Positions 29,107 to 44,084 are shown, counted from the first letter of the stretch. The stretch is 64,000 nucleotides of DNA from Rouxiella chamberiensis (GCF_026967475.1 NZ_CP114058.1:3658001-3722000), one strand, 5' to 3'. Notes: generated by a model not told the origin, from the sequence alone. A program made the numbers and translations.

Positions 29107-29754
29107 TTATTTCTGTGTTGTCAGGAAATTGACTACATCAGAGAACTGTTTCACGTACGCGTCCATCGAGCTGGTGTCGAGGCCATCGTTTTTAATCTGA
29201 TACTTGCCGTTAACATAAACGGAAGGCACGCCCTGCAAACCAAAATCGGCAGCGGCTTTCTCTTCCTGCACGACCAGAGATTTTACAACGAAGCTATTAA
29301 GGGCAGCATCGTAATCCTGACCGCTAACACCGGCTTTAATAAAGACGTCACGAATGTCGGCTTCGGTTTTGACGGTTTGTGATTTCTGCACCGCATCAAA
29401 CATTAGCGGGCTGACTTTATCTTCAACACCCAGCGCCATGGCTACAGCCCAGGCTTGAGTCAGCTGCTTACCTAATGGACCCAGGAATTCGACGTGATAC
29501 TTCACATATTTCACGCCCTGCGGCAGGTTTTTACGCACGTTGTCGGAAACATGCCATACCTGTTCGAATTCGTAGCAGTGCGGGCAGTAGAACGAGAAAA
29601 ATTCGACAACCTGCGGCTCGCTCGCCAATGGCTTATCCAGTTTCGTATATTGCGTACCCTCAGAAAATTGAGCGGCCGATGCACTAAAGGCCAATACCAT
29701 TCCGATTAGAGCTAGCATTATCTTTCTGGCAGAAAAAAGGTTCTTCATACTCAT
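29107..29754 (-). CDS. dsbA: Periplasmic thiol oxidase DsbA
   Basis: Introduces disulfide bonds into exported proteins and is reoxidised by DsbB. It has 215 residues with a signal peptide (cleavage after FSASA), the CPHC active site ([10 protein letters not shown]) and the cis-proline loop GVPSVYVN. Two ATGs are possible, 29754 and 29748; the GGAGA site fits the second better by spacing. srkA ends 41 bases upstream on the same strand, and in E. coli the pair is cotranscribed under CpxR. Confidence 0.97.
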   Translation of the reverse strand: MSMKNLFSARKIMLALIGMVLAFSASAAQFSEGTQYTKLDKPLASEPQVVEFFSFYCPHCYEFEQVWHVSDNVRKNLPQGVKYVKYHVEFLGPLGKQLTQAWAVAMALGVEDKVSPLMFDAVQKSQTVKTEADIRDVFIKAGVSGQDYDAALNSFVVKSLVVQEEKAAADFGLQGVPSVYVNGKYQIKNDGLDTSSMDAYVKQFSDVVNFLTTQK

Positions 29755-29795
29755 CCATCTCCGTTTAAATAATTATATAAAGCTTATTTCGTTGC

Positions 29796-30782
29796 TCAGT
29801 ACATTGGCATCAACTGTAAAGGTGGTGCCCGTAACTTATTAATTTGTTCTTTAAATGCTGCCGCCTGACCTAACCAGAAATCCTCATCTTTCATCCAGGG
29901 GAAACTGTTCGGGAAGGCGGGGTCCTGCCAGCGACGAGTTACCCAGGCCAAATAATAGACCATGCGCATTGCACGTAGCGGTTCAATCAGAGCGAGTTCA
30001 CGGTTGTCGAAATCGCTAAATTCGCCGTAGGCCTCAAGTAAAGTATCCAGCTGGATAAGCTGCTCGCTGCGTTCACCATGCAACAGCATCCATAAATCCT
30101 GGATGGCAGGACCATTACGGGCATCATCCAAATCGACAAATATCGGGCCGTCGCGCCACAGAATATTGCCCGGATGGCAATCGCCGTGTAATCGGCGTGG
30201 TTGCCAGTCGTGATGCCAATATTCACCTACTGTGGCGATTAATGAATCCAGCACCGTGAGAAATGCAGCGCGCTGTTTTGCGGGAATTAACTCACTGCTC
30301 GCGAGAACATTACGGGGTTCGACCAGATATTCGGTCAAATCCATAGTAGGACGATGCGTAAAGAGATTTTCGCTGCCGACCTGATGGATTCTGCCAAGAA
30401 AACGCCCGACGCCTTCGAGTTGATCGAGATTATCTATTTCGTATTGTCGACCGCCAATGCTCGGAAAGAGCGTGAACATATAGCCCTGATGGTGGTGAAG
30501 CGTTTTGCCCTGAAGGGAAACGGGAGCAACGGCGGGAATTTCTACGGCAGAGAGATCGTGAGAAAAACGATGCTCCTCTTCGATTTGTTCGGCACGCCAG
30601 CGCTCGGGACGATAAAACTTCACCACATAGCGTTGACGATTTTCGTCGAGGAACTGATAAACCCGATTCTCGTAGCTATTGAGCGCGGTCAAACCTGACT
30701 CGGCAATCAAGCCTACACTTTCCAGCGCATCAAGGATAAGGTCTGGAGACAGTGCCTGAAAATTAAAAGCAGAATTATTCAT
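29796..30782 (-). CDS. srkA: Stress response kinase SrkA (YihE)
   Basis: Cytoplasmic Ser/Thr kinase of the choline/aminoglycoside kinase fold, 328 residues, which protects E. coli from stress-induced death by opposing MazF. Visible are the Brenner motif LHGDCHPGN with catalytic Asp, the metal-binding DLDDARNGP, and the lysine-bearing VVKFYRP strand. It is the first gene of the srkA-dsbA unit and divergent from mobA. Confidence 0.95.
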   Translation of the reverse strand: MNNSAFNFQALSPDLILDALESVGLIAESGLTALNSYENRVYQFLDENRQRYVVKFYRPERWRAEQIEEEHRFSHDLSAVEIPAVAPVSLQGKTLHHHQGYMFTLFPSIGGRQYEIDNLDQLEGVGRFLGRIHQVGSENLFTHRPTMDLTEYLVEPRNVLASSELIPAKQRAAFLTVLDSLIATVGEYWHHDWQPRRLHGDCHPGNILWRDGPIFVDLDDARNGPAIQDLWMLLHGERSEQLIQLDTLLEAYGEFSDFDNRELALIEPLRAMRMVYYLAWVTRRWQDPAFPNSFPWMKDEDFWLGQAAAFKEQINKLRAPPLQLMPMY

Positions 30783-30858
30783 AACTTCATTCAGATTGGC
30801 CAGAGAGCAAAACGATAGTCGGAAATAGTATCATCAATTTTTAGCCTCAAGCATGAAG

Positions 30859-30873
30859 TTCACATAAGTTTAC
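30859..30873 (-). promoter_or_regulatory. Probable CpxR box upstream of srkA-dsbA
   Basis: The minus strand reads GTAAA-CTTAT-GTGAA, one mismatch from the CpxR consensus GTAAA-N5-GTAAA, about 77 bases upstream of the srkA start. The E. coli operon is a known Cpx target, so the site fits its context. Confidence 0.5.
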
Positions 30874-31076
30874 ATCAATCCTGGAGGATCCCTCGCAGGC
30901 GTAAAATTGCCGTTTTGACAGCCTGTTTCCCGGCGTTTTAATCTGTTAATGCAGTTTGTCGTGACAATAGGGCGCATTTTTAGCGTTTATTCTGTCATGG
31001 CCAACAGGCGTTTTTTCGCAGCAATGTGAATGGCCTGGCTTTAAAATGAATAGATGCAGCGCAAAGGAGCAATAAC

Positions 31077-31661
31077 ATGATTGGCAGGCAGATTACGGGC
31101 GTCATCCTGGCAGGCGGCCGTTCGACAAGAATGGGACAAGACAAGGGCTTGGTAGAAATAGACGGGCAGCCCCTGTTTGCCTATATCGGCAGAAAACTCG
31201 AATTGCAGGTCAAAACCGTTTTGGTCAGCTGTAATCGCCATCAGGACCGTTATGCGGCGCGTTATCCTACCATTTCGGATGTCATCCCCGACTTTGCAGG
31301 GCCGTTATCCGGCATGCTGGCAGGATTGATTGCCAGTGAAACAGAGTGGGTTGTCTTCGTTCCGTGTGATGCTCCCGCCTTCCCCGAGCACTTGGTCGCT
31401 CGTCTCTGGGAGGGTAAAGGCCTGTCGCTGGCGGCCTATGCCGAAGACGCGAATCGCGCGCATCCGGCGCTTTGTCTGCTCCATAAAAGTCTGATACCGG
31501 TGCTTGAAGATTACCTGACGCGAGGCGAAAGAAAGGTGATGTTGTTCTTTAAACACTGTCATGCCCAGCCAGTACGCTTTGATAAAGAAGAATATTTTTC
31601 CAATCTCAATACACCTGATGAGGTTGCAGCGTGGCAGAATTCGATGAGGACTACGCCATGA
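31077..31661 (+). CDS. mobA: Molybdenum cofactor guanylyltransferase MobA
   Basis: Transfers GMP from GTP to molybdopterin to make the guanine dinucleotide cofactor of molybdoenzymes. It has 194 residues with the nucleotidyltransferase start LAGGRSTRMGQDKG (residues 11-24) and the metal-binding Asp in PCDAPAF. An AAAGGAG ribosome site lies just before ATG 31077. Its stop overlaps the mobB start (ATGA), so the two are translationally coupled. Confidence 0.97.
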   Translation: MIGRQITGVILAGGRSTRMGQDKGLVEIDGQPLFAYIGRKLELQVKTVLVSCNRHQDRYAARYPTISDVIPDFAGPLSGMLAGLIASETEWVVFVPCDAPAFPEHLVARLWEGKGLSLAAYAEDANRAHPALCLLHKSLIPVLEDYLTRGERKVMLFFKHCHAQPVRFDKEEYFSNLNTPDEVAAWQNSMRTTP

Positions 31662-32164
31662 TCCCGCTTCTCGGCATTGTTGCACGAAGCGGAACTGGGA
31701 AAACCACCTTGCTCAAGCAGCTCATACCTTATCTGCGTCACCACAATATCCGCGTAGGGCTTATCAAGCACAGTCATCATTCTGTTGACGTCGACACGCC
31801 AGGCAAAGACAGTTTTGAATTGAGAAAGGCGGGCGCAGACCAAACCATGGTGGCAAGTAGCCAACGCTGGGCGCTCATGACCGAAACACCTGCCGCCGAG
31901 ACACTGGATCTGCACTATTTAGCCAGCCGATTTGATGAATCGACGCTCGATATCATTTTGGTAGAAGGCTTCAAGCACGAAAAAATTGCGAAAATTGCCC
32001 TGTTTCGAGAGGCGAGCGGCAAGGATATTGACGGTTTAGTTGATGATTTTGTGATTGCCATCGCGACAGATAAGCCTCTCGCAGTGAATATCCCGCAATT
32101 TGACCTCAATAATGTAGCCGAGATCGGCGATTTTATCGGCGAATGGCTTGGAGATTCAGTTTAA
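31658..32164 (+). CDS. mobB: Molybdopterin-guanine dinucleotide adaptor GTPase MobB
   Basis: GTP-binding partner of MobA; it is not strictly required for the cofactor. It has 168 residues. Walker A is GIVARSGTGKTT at residues 6-17, and VEGFKHE is a family motif. I chose ATG 31658, which overlaps the mobA stop and matches the E. coli N-terminus (MIPLL); a longer frame to 31631 lies inside mobA. Confidence 0.95.
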   Translation: MIPLLGIVARSGTGKTTLLKQLIPYLRHHNIRVGLIKHSHHSVDVDTPGKDSFELRKAGADQTMVASSQRWALMTETPAAETLDLHYLASRFDESTLDIILVEGFKHEKIAKIALFREASGKDIDGLVDDFVIAIATDKPLAVNIPQFDLNNVAEIGDFIGEWLGDSV

Positions 32165-32185
32165 ACAGGTTTTTTAGGCAAATAA

Positions 32186-32216
32186 AAAGGCCCGCGTCGA
32201 GAGACGGGGGCCTTTC
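32186..32216 (+). terminator. Terminator-like hairpin after mobB
   Basis: An aaaaggccc / gggcctttc-type repeat about 25 bases past the mobB stop. It faces the rRNA operon terminator on the other strand. Confidence 0.6.
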
Positions 32217-32244
32217 CCTGGGGTTTGTCATGATTCGCAGACAC

Positions 32245-32277
32245 AAAAAAACCCCAGTCTTTCGACTGAGGTTTTTC
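32245..32277 (-). terminator. rRNA operon terminator
   Basis: On the minus strand acctcagtc / gactgggg is followed by a run of T (32252-32245). It lies just beyond the 5S gene. Confidence 0.9.
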
Positions 32278-32287
32278 CGTTTGTTTG

Positions 32288-32407
32288 ATGCCTGGCAGTT
32301 CCCTACTCTCGCATGGGGAGACCCCACACTACCATCGGCGCTACGGCGTTTCACTTCTGAGTTCGGCATGGGGTCAGGTGGGACCACCGCGCTACTGCCG
32401 CCAGGCA
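32288..32407 (-). rRNA. rrf: 5S ribosomal RNA
   Basis: The 120-base minus-strand segment begins TGCCTGGCGGCAGTAGCGCG and ends CTGCCAGGCAT, almost identical to E. coli 5S. It is the last gene of the rRNA operon; no tRNA follows it. Confidence 0.98.
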
Positions 32408-32517
32408 AATTCTGTTTATTTCCACCGCCTTCCCCTACTGCGGGCCGGCCATGAAAACCAATCTTTGAACAAGCTGATAGTTAAAACTGCGTCTCTTCAA
32501 AACACCTTCGGTGTTGT

Positions 32518-35422
<2,905 letters not shown>

Positions 35423-35561
35423 TCACAACCCGAAGGTGTCTTTGCAGACGCATTCGAAGCCGTGATTATTTGAGAGACTCTGCTGCAGGTTACTCACTGC
35501 CCAATACTTCTACGGGGGCAGATTTCAGCTGCAGCGTTTCAATTTTTCAGCTTGTTCCAGA

Positions 35562-35574
35562 TTGTTAAAGAGCA
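35562..35574 (-). promoter_or_regulatory. boxA antitermination element in 16S-23S spacer
   Basis: TGCTCTTTAACAA on the minus strand, between the tRNA and 23S genes. It recruits the Nus complex to keep RNA polymerase processive through 23S. Confidence 0.85.
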
Positions 35575-35659
35575 ATATCTCAAACACGACTCGTTGAAGT
35601 CATCTTTAAGATATGAGTTTGCAAAAACTCGGTGACAACGTCTTTCACGCGTTGTCGAG

Positions 35660-35735
35660 TGGCGTCCCCAAGGGGATTCGAACCCCTGTTACAGCCGTGA
35701 AAGGGCAGTGTCCTAGGCCTCTAGACGATGGGGAC
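35660..35735 (-). tRNA. gltT: tRNA-Glu (anticodon TTC)
   Basis: A 76-base cloverleaf including the encoded CCA: acceptor gtcccca / tggggac, T loop GTTCGAATC, anticodon TTC at 35699-35701. It sits in the 16S-23S spacer. One of several gltT/U/V/W-type copies is expected; the assigned letter is nominal. Confidence 0.96.
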
Positions 35736-35874
35736 ACGAAAATGCAGCACCGAATCCACAGACCCGGCACTTTTTCGTATCTGCGCAGGTTTCCCTACTG
35801 CATCAACAGGTGCTCTTGCTCGTTTACATCTATCAGACAATCTGTGTGGACACTGCACAATGCGTATCTTGAGG

Positions 35875-37415
<1,541 letters not shown>

Positions 37416-37570
37416 AAAAGTTCGATTTGCTGAAACAAGTTCAGCGATGCTCAAAGTTACTTCACATCATTCATAATGAATTACTGCTTGGTCACTCTAA
37501 GACTTGATATTTTTTGCCACCGAGGTGGCGGATATCGTCTTGTGAGTGCCCACACAGATTGTCTGATAAA

Positions 37571-37583
37571 TTGTTAAAGAGCA
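37571..37583 (-). promoter_or_regulatory. boxA in rRNA leader
   Basis: TGCTCTTTAACAA on the minus strand, between promoter P2 and 16S. Antitermination signal. Confidence 0.88.
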
Positions 37584-37621
37584 GTGAGTTACGCGCTTTC
37601 GCTTGCTAACTCGAGGTGGCG

Positions 37622-37650
37622 TATATTACGCTTTCCTCATTTGATGTCAA
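37622..37650 (-). promoter_or_regulatory. rRNA promoter P2
   Basis: Minus strand TTGACA (37645-37650), 17 bases, then TAATAT (37622-37627, sharing the last spacer base). Constitutive second promoter of the operon. Confidence 0.8.
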
Positions 37651-37741
37651 CCGTTTATTTCGTCGGTCACCATCATTTTTAATTCTTCCCGACTCGTTCA
37701 CACCGCGTTGCTGCTGCGCTGTTCCCTGTCGTTGGAGCGGC

Positions 37742-37769
37742 ATTATAGGGAGTTTCCGCAGGGCCGCAA
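37742..37769 (-). promoter_or_regulatory. rRNA promoter P1
   Basis: Minus strand TTGCGG (37764-37769), 16 bases, TATAAT (37742-37747), then a GC-rich discriminator, the mark of a growth-rate and ppGpp-controlled promoter. An A/T-rich stretch upstream (37774-37800) could be an UP element. Confidence 0.82.
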
Positions 37770-37931
37770 CCCTTAATTAATAAAAATCTTCCGACCGTTT
37801 CTTTTTTCTACAAATAGGCTATGAACGTGCAATAAAGCATCATTTTCAGCCGAAATCTCACCCTTTACTTCGCCTGTAGTGGAGTAAACTAGTTTGCATA
37901 AAGAGAACTTCACTCGCCAAGGATGCAATTA

Positions 37932-38621
37932 ATGTCGCTCAATGCCCAACAACAGGCTGCTCAACGTAACCTTTCCTATCTGCTGGCCGAGAATATTGCC
38001 CAGCGCGTGCTGTCTGGTGAGTATGCGGAAGGTAGTATTCTGCCTGGCGAGATAGAGTTGGGTGAACTCTTCGGAGTCAGTCGCACCGCCGTGCGTGAAG
38101 CGGTCAAGACTTTAACGGCAAAAGGGATGCTGCTGCCTCGCCCGCGCATCGGCACGCGGGTTATGCCGCAGAGTAACTGGAACTTTCTCGATCAGGAGCT
38201 GCTGACCTGGTGGATGACGCGCGAAAACTTCGATCAGGTGATGTCGCACTTCGTTCTGCTGCGTAGAGCGCTGGAACCTCAAGCCTGTTCCCTTGCTGCC
38301 GTGCAGGCAACCCCGGAACAGAAACGCCAGCTTTCTTTATATATGACGGAAATGCGCGAGTTGCATGAGGATTTTGATCGCGAGCGCTGGATAAACGTGG
38401 ACGCGCAATTCCACCAGCTTATTTACGAGGCCGGAAAGAACCCATTCCTGACCTCTTTCGCCAATCTGTTCAGTTCGGTTTACCAAAGCTACTTCAGGTC
38501 GATTACCGGCAATGAGGTTATCAAACTCGAACATCACCAGAAGATAGTCGACGCGATACTGGCAGGCGATGCCGAGGGGGCATTGCAGGCCTGTACCGTT
38601 TTACTGCGCGACCCCGCCTGA
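37932..38621 (+). CDS. yieP: FadR/GntR-family regulator YieP
   Basis: Transcription factor of 229 residues with an N-terminal GntR winged helix (GEIELGELFGVSRTAVREAVKTL) and an FCD-type all-helical effector domain. It is very like E. coli YieP (RPRIGTRVMPQSNWNFLDQELLTWWM), a regulator with poorly known ligand. I prefer ATG 37932, which has AAGGA 9 bases upstream; ATG 37923 in the same frame would add three residues. It lies next to the rRNA promoter, as in E. coli, and converges with rbsR. Confidence 0.92.
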   Translation: MSLNAQQQAAQRNLSYLLAENIAQRVLSGEYAEGSILPGEIELGELFGVSRTAVREAVKTLTAKGMLLPRPRIGTRVMPQSNWNFLDQELLTWWMTRENFDQVMSHFVLLRRALEPQACSLAAVQATPEQKRQLSLYMTEMRELHEDFDRERWINVDAQFHQLIYEAGKNPFLTSFANLFSSVYQSYFRSITGNEVIKLEHHQKIVDAILAGDAEGALQACTVLLRDPA

Positions 38622-38673
38622 TTTTCTTCTCTTTATACGGCTATATAAAGAAGCCCTTCTATATATAGCTATT

Positions 38674-39692
38674 CTACCTTGTGTTCCCTTTGCCTTTCAC
38701 CGCCACGGAATCACGCACCACAAGCTCCGGCGTCAAAACCAGGACTTGCGCTTCGGCATCCGGCGCTTTCATTCGGTGCAGCAATGTATCGATAGCCAAT
38801 TCGCCCAACTCGTCTTTTGGCTGATGAATCGTCGTGAGCGGCGGCGTCATGTATTGCGCCAGTTGAATATCGTCATATCCCATGACGGCGATGTCCTGCG
38901 GAATGCGCAATCCGTGCCGATAGATAGCCTGATAAACGCCCACGGCCATCGCATCGTTACCGGCAAATACGGCATCCGGGCGCTCGTCCAGCGCCAGCAG
39001 TTGCTGCATCGCGGACAATCCGCCGGCAAATTCGAAATCGCCGGTGACCTCAAGCCCGGCATCGCGCGTCATTCCCGCCTCCTGCAAGGCCTGACGATAT
39101 CCCTCCAGACGCTGCGTCGAAGTGGTCTTGTCCAGCGGACCGGTAATGCAGGCGATACGACGATACCCCTGGGCAATCAGGTATTCCGTCGCCATCCTGC
39201 CGCCGATAAAGGCGTTTTCCTGAATGATGTCGTTGACCCCGGCAAACGGCGCCCAGTCCATCATGACTACGGGAATCGCCGGATAACGGCTCAACGTCTC
39301 GGGCGAAGGGAGATGATTTTCCGTAAACATCAGGATCAGGCCATCGACCCGCTTTTGCAGCAGCGTTTCAAGGCTGCGATTCAGGCGCTCTTCGTCGCCG
39401 TCGGTATTGCAGAGAATCAGACTGTAGCCGCGTTCGTAACAGCTGCGTTCTACCCCTGCACCACTTCAGAGTAAAACGGGTTGCTGCTCGAGGTAATCAG
39501 CATGCCGATAGTATGGGTCTGATTCAGCTTGAGGCTGCGGGCCAGCGCGGAAGGCGCATAGTTGAGCTGGCCAATGGCAGCATTGACCTTCTCGCGGATA
39601 GCCTCGCTCACAAAGCGATTGTTGTTGATAACATGCGAGACAGTGGAGGTAGAGACGCCCGCCAGACGGGCGACATCTTTCATGGTCGGCAA
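38674..39692 (-). CDS. rbsR: Ribose operon repressor RbsR (frameshifted)
   Basis: LacI-family repressor of about 339 residues. The helix-turn-helix is [20 protein letters not shown], followed by a ribose-binding domain ([29 protein letters not shown]). The start is TTG at 39692, directly after the rbsK stop with AGGAG 6 bases upstream, or ATG 39683. The C run at 39453-39456 (G on the coding strand) is one short; adding a base gives [20 protein letters not shown] and joins the two parts. As read, only the DNA-binding end would be made; a sequencing error is more likely. Confidence 0.93.
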
Positions 39693-40622
39693 CTAGGACT
39701 CCTGATGCGCGAGAAAATCGTCGATTTCCTGACGCCACGGCACGGAAGACTGCGCACCGGCGCGCGTTACGGCAATCGCTGCGGCTGCATGAGCGAAACG
39801 TACAGCCTGATCGAGAGGCGTGCCTTCGAGCAGCGCCGTGACCAGGGCTCCGTTGAAGGTGTCACCGGCGGCGATGGTATCGACGGCTTTTACCTTGAAG
39901 CCGGGCACATTTTTGCCCACGCCCTGCTGGCTTAGCCAGACGCCTTTGCTGCCAAGCGTAATAATGACGGTCGCGATCCCCTTGTCGTGCAGTATCTGCG
40001 CCGCGCGGGCGGCATCTTCATCGTTGGTTACTTTCACGCCGGTCAGCTTTTCGGCTTCGGTTTCGTTCGGCGTTATCATATCCACCAGCGACAGCAGCGC
40101 GTCCGGCAATTCACAGGCGGGCGCAGGATTCAGGACAACCTGCGTCTTGTGCGCCTTGGCTAAACGGGCGGCGGCCATGACCGTCTCGAGCGGAGACTCC
40201 AGCTGCATCAACAGGGCAGAGGCCTGCGTAATCTGCGATTCAAAACGCGGGAGAGAGTCAGGGGTCAGCGCGTTGTTGGCTCCGGCATGGATGCCGATAA
40301 CATTTTCGGCATCTTCATTGACGAAAATCAACGCCACACCGGTGGTGGTATCGGCAACCGCTTCGATGGAACGGGTATCAATGTTGTCGCTCGCCAGCTG
40401 CTGACGCACGCGCTCACCGATATCGTCGCTTCCTACACAGGCAATAAATGAAATATCGGCACCGCTTCTTCCGGCGGCTACGGCCTGATTCGCTCCTTTA
40501 CCCCCGAAAGCCACCGTATAGTGCGATCCCGTCACGGTTTCACCCGGCTGCGGAAATTGCCTGATATTAAGGACGTGGTCAGCATTGATGCTGCCCAGAA
40601 CCACCAGTTTACCCTTGTCCAT
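39693..40622 (-). CDS. rbsK: Ribokinase RbsK
   Basis: PfkB-family kinase of 309 residues that makes ribose 5-phosphate from ribose and ATP. Motifs: GGKGANQAVAAGR near residues 40-52 and the C-terminal anion hole with catalytic Asp, DTIAAGDTFNGAL. It lies between rbsB and rbsR in the rbsDACBKR operon. Confidence 0.97.
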   Translation of the reverse strand: MDKGKLVVLGSINADHVLNIRQFPQPGETVTGSHYTVAFGGKGANQAVAAGRSGADISFIACVGSDDIGERVRQQLASDNIDTRSIEAVADTTTGVALIFVNEDAENVIGIHAGANNALTPDSLPRFESQITQASALLMQLESPLETVMAAARLAKAHKTQVVLNPAPACELPDALLSLVDMITPNETEAEKLTGVKVTNDEDAARAAQILHDKGIATVIITLGSKGVWLSQQGVGKNVPGFKVKAVDTIAAGDTFNGALVTALLEGTPLDQAVRFAHAAAAIAVTRAGAQSSVPWRQEIDDFLAHQES

Positions 40623-40642
40623 TGCCTTGATTCCTGCATGTG

Positions 40643-40667
40643 CGGCGCCACCGGTAAAGATGGCGCC
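40643..40667 (-). other. Hairpin between rbsB and rbsK
   Basis: ggcgcca / tggcgcc (40643-40649 and 40661-40667) without a T run. Such an intercistronic structure can protect the abundant rbsB mRNA from decay and lower expression of rbsK. Confidence 0.55.
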
Positions 40668-40674
40668 GTCTTGA

Positions 40675-41571
40675 TTAAGGTTGTGTCACCAGATTCAGCG
40701 CGACCGGATTCACCGGCGGAACGGCCTGACCTTTCAGCACTTTATCGGCGGTTTCGACCCCAATCATACCAATCTGATCGGGACGTTGGGCAACCGTTGC
40801 ACCCAGCTTGCCGCCTTTCACCGCTTTAAGTCCGTCTTCGGTGCCGTCAAACCCCACCACCAGCACGTCGGTTTTGCCTGCGGTTTGCAGCGCGCGCAAG
40901 GCACCCAACGCCATTTCATCGTTTTGAGCGAATACAGCCTGCACATCCGGGTGCGCGGTCAGCAGGTTCTGCATGACGTTAAGCCCCTTTGTACGATCGA
41001 AATCGGCCGGTTGACTTGCCAGCACCTTGAAGTGATGCGCGTCGACTGCCTCTTTGAAACCGGCTCCGCGCTCGCGGGCCACCGAAGTACCGGCAATGCC
41101 TTCCAGCTCAATCACTTTGGCATTCTCGCCCAGTTTCTTCGCAATGTAATCCCCGGCCATTTTACCGCCGGCTTTGTTGTCGGAAGCCACGTGGCTGATA
41201 ACCTGTCCTTTCGACGCCTGACGGTCGAGGGTGATGACGGGAATTTTCGCCTGATTGGCCATCGCGACCGCATTGCCGACCGCATCGGAATCGGTCGGGT
41301 TAATCAGCAGCAGCTTGGTGCCGCGAACGGTCAGGTCCTGCACATTGGCAAGCTCCTTGGCCGGATTGTTTTGCGAGTCCAGCACCACCAGGGTGTAGCC
41401 CAGCTTGTCGGCTTCCTGCTGCGCGCCATCTTTCATGGACACAAAGAACGGGTTGTTCAGCGTGGAGACCACCAGCGCGATAGTGTCTTTCGCCAATACG
41501 TTGGCGCTGAACGACGCGGTGAATGCCGCCGCCGAGACCCATAATGCAATTTTCTTCATAGATGTTGTCAT
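40675..41571 (-). CDS. rbsB: Ribose-binding protein RbsB
   Basis: Periplasmic binding protein that delivers D-ribose to RbsAC and, in chemotactic relatives, to Trg. It has 298 residues with a signal peptide ending SANVLA before [16 protein letters not shown]. Highly similar to E. coli RbsB throughout ([31 protein letters not shown]). The start could be the ATG at 41571 or the one at codon 5. Confidence 0.97.
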   Translation of the reverse strand: MTTSMKKIALWVSAAAFTASFSANVLAKDTIALVVSTLNNPFFVSMKDGAQQEADKLGYTLVVLDSQNNPAKELANVQDLTVRGTKLLLINPTDSDAVGNAVAMANQAKIPVITLDRQASKGQVISHVASDNKAGGKMAGDYIAKKLGENAKVIELEGIAGTSVARERGAGFKEAVDAHHFKVLASQPADFDRTKGLNVMQNLLTAHPDVQAVFAQNDEMALGALRALQTAGKTDVLVVGFDGTEDGLKAVKGGKLGATVAQRPDQIGMIGVETADKVLKGQAVPPVNPVALNLVTQP

Positions 41572-41594
41572 GGTAAGGATTCCTGTAGGGAAGA

Positions 41595-42566
41595 TTATTT
41601 ATTGCTTTTGTTATCAACCAGGACCGCCAGCAGAATGACCACTGCTTTGACAATCATCTGGAAATAGGAAGACACGCCCAACAAATTGAGGCCATTATTC
41701 AAAAAGCCCAGAATAAGCGCGCCAATCAAGGTGCCGATAATTCGGCCCTTGCCGCCTGAAAGACTGGTTCCGCCGAGCACGACAGCGGCAATGGCGTCCA
41801 GCTCGTAACCGGTACCGGCCGTCGGTTGTGCGGAGGACAAACGCGCGACCTCGATGATTCCCGCCAGCGCCGCCAGCAGGCCAGACAGGGAGTAGACGAT
41901 GATTTTAACTTTATCGACGCTTATACCCGACAGGCGCGTTGCCGCCTCGTTGCCGCCCAGCGCATAGATGTATCGACCAAGACGGGTATGTTGCAGCATG
42001 TACCAGGCCGCCAGGAAGACGACCGCCATCAGCCAGATAGGCGTAGGAATGCCCAGAGGACGGCCAATGCCGAACCAGCCGAAGGTGTCGGCCACATCGT
42101 TGAAGCCGGTACTGATAGGGCTGCCGTTGGTGTACACCATCGTCACGCCGCGCAGCAGCAACATCATGACCAGTGTGGCGATAAAGGCCTGCACCTTGCC
42201 TTTGGCAACGATAGCGCCGGTAAGGGCGCCGACCGCGGCCCCCAATCCCAGCGAGGCGACAACGGCCAGCATGGCGCTGGATTCGAATCCGACCACAGAG
42301 GCGGCAACCGCCCCCGTCAATGCCAGCAATGACCCTACGGACAGATCGATACCCGAAGTGAGAATAACCAGCGTCATTCCGACGGCCATGATGGCGTTGA
42401 CGGAGGTTTGCTGCAAAATATTGAACAGGTTGTTGACTGTGAAAAAGTTCGGGCTCATCGACGAAACCACGGCTATCAGCACCAGCAGTGCAATCAGTGA
42501 CTTCTGTTCCAACAACCACGCTTTACTGATGCCGCGCTTCTTGGCCGGTAATGTCTGGGTACTCAT
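41595..42566 (-). CDS. rbsC: Ribose ABC transporter permease RbsC
   Basis: Inner-membrane channel subunit of 323 residues with about eight to ten helices. The segments [18 protein letters not shown] and [12 protein letters not shown] are characteristic of sugar permeases of this class. Its start overlaps the end of rbsA by four bases (42563-42566). Confidence 0.97.
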   Translation of the reverse strand: MSTQTLPAKKRGISKAWLLEQKSLIALLVLIAVVSSMSPNFFTVNNLFNILQQTSVNAIMAVGMTLVILTSGIDLSVGSLLALTGAVAASVVGFESSAMLAVVASLGLGAAVGALTGAIVAKGKVQAFIATLVMMLLLRGVTMVYTNGSPISTGFNDVADTFGWFGIGRPLGIPTPIWLMAVVFLAAWYMLQHTRLGRYIYALGGNEAATRLSGISVDKVKIIVYSLSGLLAALAGIIEVARLSSAQPTAGTGYELDAIAAVVLGGTSLSGGKGRIIGTLIGALILGFLNNGLNLLGVSSYFQMIVKAVVILLAVLVDNKSNK

Positions 42567-44077
42567 AGCGGATACTCCTGCTTTACGCCGTATTGCTTGC
42601 CCACGCTCGCCGCCATCAAGGCTTCCTGCGTGGCTTGTTCGAGGGTGAATTCACCGCTCAACGCGCCTTCATGCATCACCAAAATGCGATCGCTCATGCC
42701 GATCACTTCGGGCATTTCCGAGGAAACGAGAATGATGCTCAGACCGTCGCGCTTGAACTGATTGATCAACTGATAGATCTCTTTTTTGGCCCCCACGTCG
42801 ACGCCGCGCGTCGGTTCGTCGAGGATCAAGACTTTCGGGCGCGTCATCAGCCCGCGGGCAATCGCCACTTTTTGCTGGTTTCCGCCCGACAGCAGACCAA
42901 TCGGCTGCATCATCGAAGGTGTCTTGATATTGAACAGACGAATGAAATCACCCACAGTCTGCTGTTCTTCCTTATGCTTTAATCCACCGCCCGTTCGGCT
43001 GAAATAGCGCAGCGCGGTCAGCGACATGTTCTCTTTCACCGACATGCCGAGCACCAGACCATCCCGCTTGCGGTCTTCGGAGATATAAACGATGCCGTTC
43101 GCCAGCCCGTCCTGCGGCGTGCGCGGCTGAATCTCCTGACCCTCCAGCGAAATAGTGCCCGCCGTTTTGCGACGCGCGCCGTAAAGAATTTTCATCAGTT
43201 CGGTGCGCCCCGCGCCCATCAATCCCGAAACGCCCAGGATTTCGCCGCCGTAAAGCTTGAAGCTGACATCGTTGACGTCCGGCCCCGACAGATTATTTAC
43301 GTCGAGACGCAGGGGGCCGCGCGGCTGATTCAGACGGGGATACAACTCGTCGAGGCGACGTCCTACCATCATTTCGATAAGAGTATCTTCCTGAAGCTCG
43401 CTGACCGGGCGCTCGGCGATAAACTGGCCATCGCGCAACACGGTCACATCATCGCAAATCTCGAAGATCTCTTTCAGGCGATGTGAAATGTAAACCACAC
43501 CGCAGCCCGAGGCTCTCAACTCGCGGATCACGCTAAACAACGAGGCGGTTTCTGTATCTGTCAGCGCATCGGTCGGTTCATCCATCACGATGACTTTGGA
43601 CTCGAAACTCAGCACCTTGGCAATCTCGACCATCTGCTGATCGCCAATCGACAAGTCACCCACCAGCCGATGACTGCTATAACGCAGATTCAGCCGGGCC
43701 AGCAGCTTGTCGGCTTCGGCATACATCTTCTTCCACTGGATCCGCCCGAACCTGTTGACGAACTCGCGGCCAAGGAAAATGTTTTCGGCGATGGTCAATT
43801 CAGGGATCAGGTTAAGTTCCTGATGAATGATTCCGATCCCCGCTTCCTGCGAATCTTTTGGACCGTTGAAGCTGGCTTCCTTGCCGAGGAAATGCACCGA
43901 ACCCGCATCTTTTTGATAGATGCCGGTCAGCACTTTCATCATGGTCGACTTGCCCGCGCCGTTTTCACCCACCAGCGCCATGACTTTTCCGGGATAGACG
44001 CTGAGCGCCGCGCCGGAAAGGGCTTTCACGCCGGGGAAGGCTTTATCGATTCCCGCGAGTTGCAGCAAAGGTTGCAT
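42563..44077 (-). CDS. rbsA: Ribose ABC transporter ATPase RbsA
   Basis: Two-domain ATPase of 504 residues. The N-terminal half has Walker [10 protein letters not shown] and signature LSIGDQQ; the C-terminal half has the signature LLSGGNQQK and Walker B VLILDEPT but a degenerate Walker A (GLMGAGRTE), as is normal in this family. Lies 7 bases after rbsD. Confidence 0.97.
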   Translation of the reverse strand: MQPLLQLAGIDKAFPGVKALSGAALSVYPGKVMALVGENGAGKSTMMKVLTGIYQKDAGSVHFLGKEASFNGPKDSQEAGIGIIHQELNLIPELTIAENIFLGREFVNRFGRIQWKKMYAEADKLLARLNLRYSSHRLVGDLSIGDQQMVEIAKVLSFESKVIVMDEPTDALTDTETASLFSVIRELRASGCGVVYISHRLKEIFEICDDVTVLRDGQFIAERPVSELQEDTLIEMMVGRRLDELYPRLNQPRGPLRLDVNNLSGPDVNDVSFKLYGGEILGVSGLMGAGRTELMKILYGARRKTAGTISLEGQEIQPRTPQDGLANGIVYISEDRKRDGLVLGMSVKENMSLTALRYFSRTGGGLKHKEEQQTVGDFIRLFNIKTPSMMQPIGLLSGGNQQKVAIARGLMTRPKVLILDEPTRGVDVGAKKEIYQLINQFKRDGLSIILVSSEMPEVIGMSDRILVMHEGALSGEFTLEQATQEALMAASVGKQYGVKQEYPL

Positions 44078-44084
44078 AGAGGCC

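Noticed and set aside
28979..29200. Plus-strand frame of 73 residues between polA and dsbA
   Set aside because: It overlaps the end of dsbA and the hairpin after it, has no ribosome site and looks like no known protein.
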